From positions 1-53,060 of the forward strand of contig CAZUMS010000028.1 of NCBI GenBank assembly GCA_964621525.1: a stretch of DNA of 53,060 nt. Direction: 5' to 3'. Shown here piece by piece: positions 31,760 to 41,456 of this stretch. Below the pieces are notes generated by a model. That model worked only from the letters and a program-made list of their open reading frames with translations. It ran no database searches and was not told where the DNA came from. Origin of the DNA: CAZMGV01 sp964621525 [NCBI: uncultured bacterium] (GTDB lineage Bacteria; JAGRBM01). Numbering within the stretch: position 1 is the stretch's first letter; each line of letters opens with the position of its first letter. A program made the position numbers and the translations under genes.

Positions 31760-33212
31760 TATCCGGCTCCCCGTCGCCGGTACCGGACCGGCTCAGGTCC
31801 ACGATCCGGGTCCCGTTCAGGTACTTTTTCGTCTCGAACCGCGCCGACCGGGCGATCTGCTTCACGGTCTTCGCCATCCGGTCCGTCTCGGCGGCCATCT
31901 TCTCGACGATCTGGCGGGTCTGGGGGTCCAGCCCCGGACGTTCCAGGAGCAGGTGGGCGAAGCCTCCGATGGCCGTCAGCGGCTGGTTCAGCTCGTGGGC
32001 GGCAGCTCCCGCGAGTTCCAGCATCGCCTGCTCGCGCTCGCTTTCCATCAGCCTTTCGCGGGCAAGCGTCAGCTCCTGCTCGATCCGGATCCGGTCCCGC
32101 AGGTCCTGGAAAATGCCCACCGAGCCGATGGCCTGGCCGCTGGAATCCTGGAGCAATGAGGCGGAGAGGTTTACCGGAATCTCCTCACCCTGGCTGCCGA
32201 TAATGAAATAGGACGAAGTTTCCAGCTTGCCGGAGCCGCCGAACTCCGCCGAGCGGAGCTTCTGCATCACGTCCCGCTCGCCGCCATCGGAGTACAGCTT
32301 GCTGATGTGCATGCGTCCGATGACATCCTCGGCCCGGTAGCCGCTGATTTTCTCGGCTCCCTCGTTGAAGACGACAATGGTGCCCTTGCGGTTCACGGCA
32401 ATGATGCCGTCCACCGAACTCCGGATGATCGATTCCAGAAAGTCCCGGGTTTTATACAGCTCGGTTTCGAGATAACGCCGGTGGGTCCGGTCGGTGGCCG
32501 AGAGCAGCAGGCGGTTGTTCTCGAACGCGATCGACTGGATCTGGATTTCGCAGCTTCGCATGCCCGCGGCCGGAGAAACGAAGCAGATCTCGGGGAGGAT
32601 GACCGGCGCCCGGCTTTCAGGTGCGAGGGACAGTGCCTCCAGAAGTCCCTTGCGATGACTCTCCTCCACGGTTTCCGTCATCGCTTTTCCGGGGAGGTCT
32701 TCCGGAGCGAGACCGAGCATTTCCGCTGCTGCATGGTTGGCGGAGTCGATCCGGCCGTCGGACCGGACGATGAACAGCGGTCCCGGAAACGATTCGAAGA
32801 AATCCCGGTAGAAGCGGCGGAACTCCAGCGACCGTCCCTGGGCGCGGAGCCGGGCCCGGAGTTCGCTGAGGTCGATCGGCTTGCGGACGAAATCGTCTGC
32901 CCCGTTGTCGAGGCACCGCACCAGGGTCTCCCGGTCGCCGTGGGCCGTCATCATCACGATGGGGATCTGCCGGATGTTCCGCCCCGAGCGGACCCGGGTG
33001 CAGACCTCGTAACCCGAGATGTCGGGCAGCATGATGTCGAGCAGCAGGAGGTCGGGCTGTGGATCGCCCTGGATTTTCTCGATCGCCTCGAGACCCGACA
33101 CGGCCGTGAGCGGAAGATAGCCGGACCGCTTGAGATACTGTTCCAGCAGGGCGAGGACCGACGGGTCGTCGTCGACGATCAGGACCCTGAGCTGGGAAGG
33201 CGGGGAGTTCAC
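31752..33212 (-). CDS. receiver-PAS-PAS-HisKA protein lacking an ATPase domain
   Basis: A 486-residue protein: receiver domain (1-125) with phosphoacceptor D59 in LLLLDIMLPD and acidic pair D14/D15, two PAS domains (about 133-245 and 262-375), then HisKA (about 385-460) with H406 in AGAAAHELNQPLTAI. The sequence ends after the dimerisation helices; there is no N-, G1- or G2-box. It therefore cannot autophosphorylate and must be phosphorylated by a partner, most likely the next gene's kinase or CheA. It starts at GTG 33212, overlapping the cheA stop (GTGA). Confidence 0.85.
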   Translation of the reverse strand: MNSPPSQLRVLIVDDDPSVLALLEQYLKRSGYLPLTAVSGLEAIEKIQGDPQPDLLLLDIMLPDISGYEVCTRVRSGRNIRQIPIVMMTAHGDRETLVRCLDNGADDFVRKPIDLSELRARLRAQGRSLEFRRFYRDFFESFPGPLFIVRSDGRIDSANHAAAEMLGLAPEDLPGKAMTETVEESHRKGLLEALSLAPESRAPVILPEICFVSPAAGMRSCEIQIQSIAFENNRLLLSATDRTHRRYLETELYKTRDFLESIIRSSVDGIIAVNRKGTIVVFNEGAEKISGYRAEDVIGRMHISKLYSDGGERDVMQKLRSAEFGGSGKLETSSYFIIGSQGEEIPVNLSASLLQDSSGQAIGSVGIFQDLRDRIRIEQELTLARERLMESEREQAMLELAGAAAHELNQPLTAIGGFAHLLLERPGLDPQTRQIVEKMAAETDRMAKTVKQIARSARFETKKYLNGTRIVDLSRSGTGDGEPDNG

Positions 33213-35209
33213 GCGGCGACGCCCCGGACGGTGTGCTCGACGAGCCGGGCGGGGTCGAGAACGAAGACTGGTCTTCCGTCGCCCAGGATCGTGACCCCGG
33301 CCAGCGACGGGATCCGGTCCAGCGGTTTTCCGAGCGGACGGATGAACACTTCCTGCTGGCCCAGGAACCGGTCGACGGCGATGGCCACCGAACTGCGGCC
33401 GTCGGGCTGGATGATGACGGCGTGCTGCCCGAGACCAGCCGACTTCTCGAGTCCCACCAGCGCCGGGAGCGAGAGCAGCGCCTCCAGCTCGAAGAGCGGA
33501 ATCGTCTGGTCCCTGAAGACGCAGAACCGCTTGCCCCGGTTCGAGAGCATCTCCCGGTTCTCGAGGATGATGGTCGAATGGACCCGGCTCACAGGGATGC
33601 TGAACGTACGGCCCGCCGCCTGGATGAGCAGTACATTGGCGATGGCGACGGAGCGGGGCAGGGAGAGGGTGAACGTCGTGCCCCGGCCCGGTTCGGAACT
33701 GATCGTGAGGGAGCCGCCGACCTGCTCGACGCCCGTCTTCACCGCGGCCATGCCGACGCCGCGGCCCGAGGTCTCCGTCAGGGCCTCCGCCGTCGAGACG
33801 CCCGGCAGGCAGACGAGCAGGCAGGCTTCCTCGCGGGTCAGGTGCTGGGCCCGCTCGGCGCTCAGGGCCCCGGCCTTGATGGCCTTTGCCTTGACCTTTT
33901 CCACGTCGATGCCGCGGCCGTCGTCGCTGATCTGGATGACGGCCGTGTCCCGGTCACGGAAGGCCAGCATCCGGATCTGCCCGCGGGCGGGTTTCCCGGA
34001 CCTCGCCCGGTCGGTGGCAGACTCGAGCCCGTGGTCCACGCAGTTCCGCAGAATATGGATGACCGGATCCACGACCGCTTCGATCACGGCCCGGTCGGTT
34101 TCGAGATCCCGGCCCGAGATCTCGAAATCGACCTCGATCCCGCGCTTTCTGGCGGCTTCGCGGACGGCACGGGGGAAAAGGTCGGCTACTGAATCCAGCG
34201 GCATGAGGCGAACGCGCATGACCTGGTCGGAGAGATCCCGGACCAGTGCGCCAAGGCGGCTGACGGCGGTTTTGAGTTCGTCGTCCTCGTGGTAGGCGGC
34301 GGTCGCCTTCTCGATCCGGGCGCGGGCCAGAATGAACTCGCCGAGCATGTTCACGAGCTGGTCGAGGGTTTCCGTTTTCACGCGGACGGTCGTGCCGAGG
34401 GCCTTTCGCGGTGCCTGGGTCTTGGCGGCCGGAGCCGCGGCCACGGCGTCCTGCTGGGCTGCAGGCTGTGCCTCGGCCTTCGAGATTTCCACCCCCGCGA
34501 CATCGGCGACGGCCTTGAGCTGCTTTTCGAGCCGGCCGGAGTCGGCGGCGGCGACCTGCGCCTCGATGACGTTGTCGAATTTTCCGGCCTTGATTTCGTC
34601 CAGCGACGGCGTGAGTGACAGGATGCGGCCTGCTTCCTGGATCTTCTTGTGGACGAGAAATCCCCGGACCCCGAGTGTCGAGCATTTGTCGCTGATCCGG
34701 ACCCTGACGTTGTAGACCGGAAGGGCGGGGGGAGCTGCGGACGGCGGGGGCTCCGGTTGGGGTCCCGCGGGAGCCGGGGCCGCCGGGGCGGCGGCCTGAT
34801 GAACGGACGGAACCGGGGCGGCGCCCGCCGGAGCCGACGCCTTGTGGCGGAGCCTTTCGACGAGCGGGTCGGCCGCCGGGTGCGGCTTGTCGTGTTCGCG
34901 GCCCGACACCATGGCCTTCAGCTGGTCGATGGCTTCCAGCACGAGATCGACCGATTCGGCCTCGGGACGGGTGCGTTCCCGGTCGTAGCGGCTGAACATG
35001 TCCTCAAGAGCGTGCGAAAGCGACGCGATCTCGGAGAAATCCATGGAGGCGGCCATCCCCTTGATGGAATGGGAGAGCCGGAACAGCGACTGGACGGTTT
35101 CGGCGAATTCGCCGCCCTCGCGCTCCAGGGCGACGGTGAGGGCGGACATCTGGGAGAGCTGGTCGGCCGCCTCGTTCACGAACAGGGCGCGGTATTTGCC
35201 CATGTCCAT
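33209..35209 (-). CDS. cheA: chemotaxis histidine kinase CheA
   Basis: A 666-residue CheA: Hpt domain with phosphorylated H47 in LFRLSHSIKGMAASM, a Pro/Ala linker, a P2-like domain (about 170-260), the dimerisation helices VKTETLDQLVNMLGEFILARARIE, HATPase with N-box LRNCVDHGLES, DDGRGIDVEK and SGRGVGM, and a C-terminal CheW-like domain (about 540-660). The ATG at 35209 has GAGG 8 bases upstream. It lies in an MCP-CheW-CheY-CheA-receiver/HisKA-HK gene order, so it reads as a non-standard chemosensory or gene-regulatory pathway. Confidence 0.95.
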   Translation of the reverse strand: MDMGKYRALFVNEAADQLSQMSALTVALEREGGEFAETVQSLFRLSHSIKGMAASMDFSEIASLSHALEDMFSRYDRERTRPEAESVDLVLEAIDQLKAMVSGREHDKPHPAADPLVERLRHKASAPAGAAPVPSVHQAAAPAAPAPAGPQPEPPPSAAPPALPVYNVRVRISDKCSTLGVRGFLVHKKIQEAGRILSLTPSLDEIKAGKFDNVIEAQVAAADSGRLEKQLKAVADVAGVEISKAEAQPAAQQDAVAAAPAAKTQAPRKALGTTVRVKTETLDQLVNMLGEFILARARIEKATAAYHEDDELKTAVSRLGALVRDLSDQVMRVRLMPLDSVADLFPRAVREAARKRGIEVDFEISGRDLETDRAVIEAVVDPVIHILRNCVDHGLESATDRARSGKPARGQIRMLAFRDRDTAVIQISDDGRGIDVEKVKAKAIKAGALSAERAQHLTREEACLLVCLPGVSTAEALTETSGRGVGMAAVKTGVEQVGGSLTISSEPGRGTTFTLSLPRSVAIANVLLIQAAGRTFSIPVSRVHSTIILENREMLSNRGKRFCVFRDQTIPLFELEALLSLPALVGLEKSAGLGQHAVIIQPDGRSSVAIAVDRFLGQQEVFIRPLGKPLDRIPSLAGVTILGDGRPVFVLDPARLVEHTVRGVAA

Positions 35210-35265
35210 GCAGCCAACCTCGCTACCGCCGGGAGGATCGCCCGGCGTTTCCGACCGCGTCGCGC

Positions 35266-35631
35266 CTAGAGCGCGGCGACCTTACGGACGACTTCGAGCA
35301 CCTTTTCGGGGGTGAACGGCTTGACGATGAAATCGCTCGCACCGGCCTCGATGGCTTCCATGACAAGGGATTCCTGGCCGAGCGCCGAACACATGACGAT
35401 CTTCGCGGCGCTGTCCAGGGCGCAGATTTCCTTGACCGCCTCGATGCCGCTCTTCATGGGCATGACGATGTCCATCGTCACGATCTCGGGCTTGAGCTCG
35501 TTGTACTTCTGGACGGCTTCGACGCCATTAGCGGCTTCGCCCACGACATCGAACTCGTCGCTCGAGAAAATGTCGCGAATCATGTTCCGCATGAACACAG
35601 CGTCGTCCGCAATGAGGATGCGTATCGCCAT
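35266..35631 (-). CDS. cheY: CheY-type response regulator
   Basis: A 121-residue single-domain receiver. Acid pocket D9/D10 (LIADD), phosphoacceptor D54 in VTMDIVMP, switch residue S82 in CSALGQES and conserved K104 in IVKPF are all intact. No output domain, so it acts by protein binding, either on a motor or on a downstream partner. Located between cheW (46 bases upstream) and cheA (56 bases downstream). Confidence 0.93.
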   Translation of the reverse strand: MAIRILIADDAVFMRNMIRDIFSSDEFDVVGEAANGVEAVQKYNELKPEIVTMDIVMPMKSGIEAVKEICALDSAAKIVMCSALGQESLVMEAIEAGASDFIVKPFTPEKVLEVVRKVAAL

Positions 35632-35676
35632 CGTTAACCCCTAACTTCCGCGAGCACTAAGACCCTTGCCGTAAAC

Positions 35677-36123
35677 CTAAAACAGAGAATCTATCCTCTG
35701 CAATAGCCCATGTGGATCAATCCGGTTGACTACGCCGGTCCCGCTCCGCCACAGGGCGTCAACCAGGCCGTCCTTGGCCTCCTCGGGGGCGTTCCAGCCG
35801 TCGCCGATCTCCTGAATCGTTTCGACGGCATCGACCCTGAGGGCCACGGAGTAGTCCTCCGACCGGATCACCAGCCACACCGGGAACCCCCGGGCGTCGC
35901 CAGCGGCCTCGTCCGGCTCACCAGTATCGCCGCCCAGGATCGGGCGCCCTTCGAAGACGGCGATCAGGCGTCCGTAATAGGATACCACACCGAGGCATTG
36001 CAACGGGGCCCCGGGAACCGGGGCCAGTTCCTGTTCCTCGATCACCTGAAGCACCCGGGCCAGTTCAATGGCATAGCGGGCAGTCCCGCACCGGAAGACC
36101 AGATACTGGATGGTGGCAGTCAT
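35677..36123 (-). CDS. cheW: CheW coupling protein
   Basis: A 148-residue CheW-domain protein that joins the receptor to CheA. Visible features are IQYLVFRCGTARYAIELARVLQVIEE, PVPGAPLQCLGVVSYYGRLIAVFE (an arm with GVV/Y motif in place of the more usual GxxNxRG), a Gly/Asp insertion, and VWLVIRSEDYSVALRVDAVE near the C-terminus. Its start lies 5 bases after the receptor stop. Confidence 0.88.
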   Translation of the reverse strand: MTATIQYLVFRCGTARYAIELARVLQVIEEQELAPVPGAPLQCLGVVSYYGRLIAVFEGRPILGGDTGEPDEAAGDARGFPVWLVIRSEDYSVALRVDAVETIQEIGDGWNAPEEAKDGLVDALWRSGTGVVNRIDPHGLLQRIDSLF

Positions 36124-36128
36124 TGCCG

Positions 36129-37460
36129 TCAGCCGATCAGGACTTCCTCGTCCTGGTGCAGGCCGCTCGGGGGCATGTTTCCGTCGCTGCCCACCTGGAA
36201 CCGGTTGGCGAGCATCTTGAGCGTTTCCGCCATGCGGGAGAGATCCTGTGCGGACTTGGCCATCTGCTGCATCGAGGAGGTCTGCTCCTGCGTCGAGGCG
36301 GAGATTTCCATGGTCGCCGCGGCGACGTTCTCGGCGACCTTCTGGATGTCCTCGATCGCCTTGAGCATCTGCTTGGACTGGGACGTCTGGCCGGTGGCGA
36401 AGTCGGAAATCTGCTTGGCCAGACTCTCGGACTCGGCGACCGACGCCACGATCGCCTCCAGCGAGTTGCCCACCGTGGTGATGTCCACGCGGCCCTTTTC
36501 GATCATGGTCACGGAGGTCTGCATCGATTCGAACACGCGGCGGCTTTCGGCGTCGATGCCCTCGATAAGGTCCGAGATGGCTTCCGCCGAGGTGGTGGTG
36601 GACTCGGCCAGCTTACGGATTTCGTCGGCGACGACGGCGAAGCCGCGGCCGTACTCGCCCGCGCGGGCGGCCTCGATCGTGGCATTCAGGGAGAGCAGGG
36701 TGGTCTTCTGCGCGATGCCGCTGATCACGTCCACGATCTTGTTGACCTGCTTGGTCTTGTTCGAGAACTCGACGACGAGCTTGGCCGAAGCCTCGACGCG
36801 GGCGAACACGTCCGCCATCTTGTCGACCGCCTGGCGGGCGAGTTCCGAGGATTCGCGGGCGGTGCGGGCGGCGAGCGTCGCCGAGGCCTCGCCGTCCCGG
36901 GCACTCTGGTCGGTCATCTTGAGGGCGTCGACCATCTCGCGCATGCCGCGGGTCGTGGTCTCGACGAGGGCCGACTGGCTCTCCGTGCCCCGCGAGATAT
37001 CCGCCATGGTCGAGGCGATTTCGCCGGTCGAGGAACTCATCTGCTCGGCCGTGGCCGAAAGGTTGTGCGTCGAGGTGGACAGGCTGCGCGCCGTGCCCTG
37101 GATCTGGTTCACGAGGGCCTTGATGTTTTCCCGGAGACGGTCGATGGATTCGGCCACTTCGGTGATCTCGTCGCGGCTCCGGCCCTCGCGGAGCTGGACC
37201 GCCTGGTCGAGCTTGCCGGCCGTGACGCGCTTGGACGCCTCGATCAGCTCGTCGAGGTCGTTCGTGAGCGGGCGGACAACGAGGTTGTACACCAGCAGGG
37301 TGGGGATACCGGCGGCGGCAAAGGCCACGGCGACGATGACGAACCATTCGAGGCCCGGGAAGAACCACATGTACAGCGAAACGACGATCGAGGCGAAGAT
37401 CGCGCCGAGCAACGAGGCAGACAAGAGTCTCGTTCCCAGTGGTACGCGCTGCTGGTTCAT
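36129..37460 (-). CDS. methyl-accepting chemotaxis protein without ligand domain
   Basis: A 443-residue receptor. Two transmembrane helices (about 12-32 and 37-60) with only a few residues between them mean there is no periplasmic sensor. A HAMP domain follows (about 58-115, [25 protein letters not shown]), then the coiled-coil signalling domain with the hairpin tip [35 protein letters not shown]. The C-terminus ends [10 protein letters not shown], without the NWETF docking pentapeptide. The ATG at 37460 is chosen because the 42 earlier residues are Arg-rich and unlike an N-terminus; its ribosome site is weak. Confidence 0.92.
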   Translation of the reverse strand: MNQQRVPLGTRLLSASLLGAIFASIVVSLYMWFFPGLEWFVIVAVAFAAAGIPTLLVYNLVVRPLTNDLDELIEASKRVTAGKLDQAVQLREGRSRDEITEVAESIDRLRENIKALVNQIQGTARSLSTSTHNLSATAEQMSSSTGEIASTMADISRGTESQSALVETTTRGMREMVDALKMTDQSARDGEASATLAARTARESSELARQAVDKMADVFARVEASAKLVVEFSNKTKQVNKIVDVISGIAQKTTLLSLNATIEAARAGEYGRGFAVVADEIRKLAESTTTSAEAISDLIEGIDAESRRVFESMQTSVTMIEKGRVDITTVGNSLEAIVASVAESESLAKQISDFATGQTSQSKQMLKAIEDIQKVAENVAAATMEISASTQEQTSSMQQMAKSAQDLSRMAETLKMLANRFQVGSDGNMPPSGLHQDEEVLIG

Positions 37461-37630
37461 GGTGATATCGGAACTCTTTCCCGTGGGACCCGGACTTACT
37501 GTGGCCGGTTTCCCTGAAAACCTCAAGTATTTCAGGCGGCTGGCACATTCCTGAACGGCCGGTTTTCGGGTAACCTTGCCCCGCACAGGTGGAAGCCAGT
37601 TTCGAGAGGCCCCCGGGCGCGGATTCGGCC

Positions 37631-38761
37631 ATGCGACCCGAGTTTGTGGCGCGGACGTTCCGTGCCTATCTGGTCATTTCGGGCCTCACGTTTCTCATCA
37701 CGTTGGCGCTGGCGGCGCCGAAGTTCATCGAGGCCGTTCCCGCCGGCGGCTGGGTGCTGGCCGCCGTCACGCTCATCTATGTTCCTTATCAGGGGTGGGT
37801 TCATATCCGGTGCGGGGACTGGCACCGTACGCCGGGCGGCGAGCAGAGGCTCCGGTCGATTGTTTTCCGGATCCTGCTCCGGGATTCGGCGTTCCTGTGC
37901 CTCCTGTGCTGGTCGGCCGGGACGTACAAGTCGATCGTCTCCATGTTCATCCTGATCCCGCTGCTGATCGGGATCCTGCTGCTGGACCGCGTCCGGATCC
38001 GGTGGATCGCCGTCCTGACATCGCTGCTGTTTACCGCGATCGTGCTGCTCGAGACGGCCGGTGTCATTCCGCACGTCGAGTGGTCCCTCGAGTACGTGAA
38101 CATTCATGCGAGCCCCTGGAACGCCGTGCCGCTCATCGCCATCGTCGTGTGCAGCATCTTCGTCGTGTATTCAGTGGCCCTCGCGGTCCTGGACGAACTG
38201 ACCGAAAAACGCATGGAGCTCGAGGCCATGGCGAGCCGCGACACGCTGACTGGGCTCTATAACCGGCGCGTGTTCGACCTTTCCGCCGCGCGGGAACTGG
38301 AGCGCTCGGTCCGGACCGGCCAGCCGCTCACGTTCGTGCTCGTGGACGTGGACTACTTCAAGAAAGTGAACGACACCTACGGCCATGGCGCGGGGGATGC
38401 CGTGCTGCGCAAGGTCGCCGCTGTCTTTGAAACCTCGCTCCGGCGCGGTGCGGACTGGGCCTTCCGGTTCGGCGGCGACGAGTTCGTGCTGCTGCTTACG
38501 GAGACCGGAGCCGACGGGGCCGCGACCATACTGGGGCGTATCCTCGAGCGGATCCGGGAAGAGGAGTTCACGGCGGAGAAAGGCCGGTTCGGGGTGACGC
38601 TCAGCCTCGGCGGCTACTCCATGCGGGCCAGCGAGACGCTGGCGGACCTCGATTACTGCCTCGAACGCGCGGATCAGTCTCTCTACCGGGCGAAGCAGAA
38701 GGGCCGCAACTGCGTGATGATTGATGAGGATGCCGTTCAGGCGGCCGCCGTCGAATCCTGA
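37631..38761 (+). CDS. membrane diguanylate cyclase
   Basis: A 376-residue GGDEF protein. About six transmembrane helices (residues 10-195) carry no recognisable sensor domain, followed by a coiled coil and the GGDEF domain (about 210-370). The active site GGDEF begins at residue 281, and an RxxD inhibitory site (RGAD) lies just before it, so feedback by c-di-GMP is expected. [18 protein letters not shown] and [12 protein letters not shown] segments are intact. The ATG at 37631 is preferred to the GTG at 37589. It overlaps the convergent kinase gene by 25 bases. Confidence 0.92.
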   Translation: MRPEFVARTFRAYLVISGLTFLITLALAAPKFIEAVPAGGWVLAAVTLIYVPYQGWVHIRCGDWHRTPGGEQRLRSIVFRILLRDSAFLCLLCWSAGTYKSIVSMFILIPLLIGILLLDRVRIRWIAVLTSLLFTAIVLLETAGVIPHVEWSLEYVNIHASPWNAVPLIAIVVCSIFVVYSVALAVLDELTEKRMELEAMASRDTLTGLYNRRVFDLSAARELERSVRTGQPLTFVLVDVDYFKKVNDTYGHGAGDAVLRKVAAVFETSLRRGADWAFRFGGDEFVLLLTETGADGAATILGRILERIREEEFTAEKGRFGVTLSLGGYSMRASETLADLDYCLERADQSLYRAKQKGRNCVMIDEDAVQAAAVES

Positions 38762-40869
38762 GCCATTTTCTCGATGAATTCGACAAAGCGGTGCATGTCG
38801 AGGGGTTTGGGCATGAACGACGTGCCCGGCTCGGCCAGCACCTGCTGGACGTGGCCGTCTTCGGCATAGCCCGAGATGAACAGGACCGGGAGCCGGATAC
38901 CGGCGGCCCGGAGTTCCCGGAAGGTATCGATTCCCGATTTTTCCGGCATCACCATGTCGAGAACAATGATGTCCACGGGCCGGCCGGACCGATCCAGCCA
39001 GCGGATTGCATCGGGGCCGCTGGAAAACGACATGACCGTGTGTCCCCGTCGCTCGAGCAAGCGGGACATGAGCAGCAGGTTCGACTCTTCGTCGTCCACC
39101 ACCACGATCCGGCACGATTTGACGGGGGCCGTCACGGCTTCGCCCGGGGCGGGTGCCGGGGCTGCCGTGACGGCTTCTTCGGACACGGGGAGCGTCAGGG
39201 TCATGGCCGCGCCGCCGAGAGCCGAACTCTCGGCTTCCAGGGTGCCGCCATGCTCGCTAACGATCTTGCGCGCCATGGCGAGCCCGAGTCCGGTGCCCGC
39301 GCCCCTCGGCTTGGTCGTATAGAACGGGAGGAAAATCTTCTCTTTCAGTTCGGGCGGAATGCCGGTACCGGAATCCTCGACCCGGATCGTCACGTACGTA
39401 CCCCCTGCCGCGTCCGCCGAACTGAGCCGGATGACGCCTTCCTTCGTGCCGATGGCGTCACGGGCGTTCAGGCAGAGGTTGAGCAGGACGGTGGACAGGA
39501 GGTTTTCGTCACCATGGATTTTCGCCGCCCCCCGGCTGTCGGTCTCGATCCGGATCTGGCTTCCCAGGCTTGCCCGTGCGATCTGCCGGGTGTTTTCGAG
39601 AAGCGCCGCCGGATCGATGGCGGTTTTCCTGAAGATCTGCGGGCGGCTCAGGTTGAGGAGGTTGCTCGTCAGGGCCGTGCCCCGGCGTGTGGCCTTGACG
39701 ATGGCGTCGAGGTTCTCGGCCGATTCGCTCCCGGCCTGTGCGTTCATCCGTTCGAGCTGGGCGAAGCCGTTGATGGCGTTGAACAGGTTGTTGAAATCGT
39801 GGGCGATGCCGCTCGCGAGCGCCGCCACGGCCTCGTAGCGTTGCGCCCGGGTCAGTTTCTCCTCGGCGATCCGCGAACTGGTGATGTCCCGCGCGGTGCC
39901 CCGGTAGCCGCAGACAGCCCCTCCCGGATCGTGGACCGGCGCCATAGTGATGGAGATCCAGTGGAGCGTCAGGTCCCTGGCGATGACCGAGTAGTCGATG
40001 GTTCCGCCGTTACCCGGGTTCCCGGCGGCGATCCAGGCATCGAGCTGCGGGAGATCGTCCGCGGTGCAGAGTGACCGGATGTTGCGGCCGAGGAGTGCCT
40101 CCGGTTCGTAACCCAGTACTTGCCGAACGCCGCCGCTCACGAACGTGTAGTTCAGGCCGGCGTCCGTTTCCCAGATCAGGTCGGAGATGCCATTGATGAG
40201 GTCGTCATACTTCCGGGTGAGCTTGAGGCTGTCCTCGATGGTTTTTTCCAGGGAGGCGTATGTCACCCAGCCGATGAAGGTGCCCACGAGCAGCGCGCCC
40301 GTCACCGAACCGATAGCGCCGAAGTTCACCACGGCGACGTCCACGTACTTTTCGAAGACCGGCGGATCGTGAATCGGCGCATAGGGGATGATCCGGGCGC
40401 TCTCCAGAAGGACGATACCGCTGTAGGCGACGGCCAGCGCGGCCGAGAGGCCCGTTCCGAACCGGGGTCCGGCCGTGGTCATGTAGTAAACGGAAAGCAC
40501 CAGCAGCAGCACAACCCAGCTCGTCGTCTGGGAGCCGGTCACGTAAACGGTAATGAGAACGAGCACGGAATCGACCGCCGCCTGCCCGTATTCGAGGCGG
40601 TTGTCCGTCGCGGCCGAGAGCGGCTTCGGTCCCTTCCAGCGGATCAGAAGGCACATCAGGTAGTACACGGAACCGGCGGTGGCGATGGCTGCCGCGAAGA
40701 CGACCGGGTGATAGTTCAGCCCTCTGGCGGGCTGCATCCAGGTGACGATCGAACCGGCAACCATGGCGCACAGGAACAGCAGCCGGACCATAGGGCCGTA
40801 GATGCCGATCCGCGTGGTTTCGCGCACGGTCTGGGAGCTGATCGAAGGTGTGATGGCCGGCAGCATCAT
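38737..40869 (-). CDS. membrane hybrid histidine kinase with C-terminal receiver
   Basis: A 710-residue protein: about six transmembrane helices (25-205), a PAS domain (about 220-335, GISDLIWETDAGLNY...GYEPEALLGRNI), HisKA with H357 in LASGIAHDFNNLFNAI (the 'AHDFNN' type), HATPase with LCLNARDAI, DSGTGIP and GTGLGLAM, and a receiver with acceptor D638 in DIIVLDMVMP. All catalytic motifs are intact, so it should autophosphorylate and pass phosphate to its own receiver. Start at one of two adjacent ATGs (40869 or 40866). Divergent to dtd. Confidence 0.9.
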   Translation of the reverse strand: MMLPAITPSISSQTVRETTRIGIYGPMVRLLFLCAMVAGSIVTWMQPARGLNYHPVVFAAAIATAGSVYYLMCLLIRWKGPKPLSAATDNRLEYGQAAVDSVLVLITVYVTGSQTTSWVVLLLVLSVYYMTTAGPRFGTGLSAALAVAYSGIVLLESARIIPYAPIHDPPVFEKYVDVAVVNFGAIGSVTGALLVGTFIGWVTYASLEKTIEDSLKLTRKYDDLINGISDLIWETDAGLNYTFVSGGVRQVLGYEPEALLGRNIRSLCTADDLPQLDAWIAAGNPGNGGTIDYSVIARDLTLHWISITMAPVHDPGGAVCGYRGTARDITSSRIAEEKLTRAQRYEAVAALASGIAHDFNNLFNAINGFAQLERMNAQAGSESAENLDAIVKATRRGTALTSNLLNLSRPQIFRKTAIDPAALLENTRQIARASLGSQIRIETDSRGAAKIHGDENLLSTVLLNLCLNARDAIGTKEGVIRLSSADAAGGTYVTIRVEDSGTGIPPELKEKIFLPFYTTKPRGAGTGLGLAMARKIVSEHGGTLEAESSALGGAAMTLTLPVSEEAVTAAPAPAPGEAVTAPVKSCRIVVVDDEESNLLLMSRLLERRGHTVMSFSSGPDAIRWLDRSGRPVDIIVLDMVMPEKSGIDTFRELRAAGIRLPVLFISGYAEDGHVQQVLAEPGTSFMPKPLDMHRFVEFIEKMAQDSTAAA

Positions 40870-40991
40870 GATTCCGGAAACTGTTATCCTGCTGAACGAA
40901 GTTGATCTGGCGGTACAAGTCTGACACGAACCGGAAGGTCAAGGCCAAGTGGAGCGCCGGTTTCCGGAGCGGCCGGGAGGATCAGGGTTTC

Positions 40992-41441
40992 ATGAGAGCG
41001 GTCGTTCAGAGGGTTGCTTCGGCATCCGTCATCGCGGATGGCGTGCTCACGGGCGAGGCCGGCGAGGGCCTGTGCGTGCTGGCCGGCGTGCAGGAGGAGG
41101 ATACCGAAGCCGACGTTTTGTGGATGGCGGACAAGCTCGCGAACCTGCGGATTCTGGACGACCCGCAGGGCCGCCCCAACCTGAGTCTCGCGGAGAAGGG
41201 CGGCTCCCTGCTGCTCGTTTCCCAGTTCACTCTGCTTGCCGATGCGCGCACGGGGCGGAGACCGTCCTACACTGCGGCGGCACGGCCGGAGACTGCGGAA
41301 CCCCTGTTCAATCTTTTAGTGGAAAAATGCCGGTCTGCGGGCCTGAAGTGCGCCACCGGAAAGTTCGGTGCGCACATGTCGGTCAGTCTGGTGAACGACG
41401 GACCGTTCACGATCCTGCTGGATTCGCGCAAGACGTTCTGA
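40992..41441 (+). CDS. dtd: D-aminoacyl-tRNA deacylase
   Basis: A 149-residue enzyme that removes D-amino acids and Gly mischarged on tRNA. Family motifs: MRAVVQRVASASV at the N-terminus, SQFTLLADARTG (the SQFTL motif), RPSYTAAARPE and NDGPFTILLDSRK near the C-terminus. In the canonical Gly-cisPro motif the last segment is NxGPVT; here it is NDGPFT, which keeps the G-P. The ATG at 40992 follows GGGAGGATCAGGG. The frame is open upstream to 40902 but the family starts at this methionine. Confidence 0.92.
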   Translation: MRAVVQRVASASVIADGVLTGEAGEGLCVLAGVQEEDTEADVLWMADKLANLRILDDPQGRPNLSLAEKGGSLLLVSQFTLLADARTGRRPSYTAAARPETAEPLFNLLVEKCRSAGLKCATGKFGAHMSVSLVNDGPFTILLDSRKTF

Positions 41442-41456
41442 ACGGACCGCCGGCGG

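Noticed and set aside
32307-34295. Plus-strand open frame of 662 codons inside cheA and the receiver/HisKA gene
   Set aside because: cheA and its neighbour are clear on the minus strand; the plus-strand frame has shadow composition (Arg/Ser-rich).
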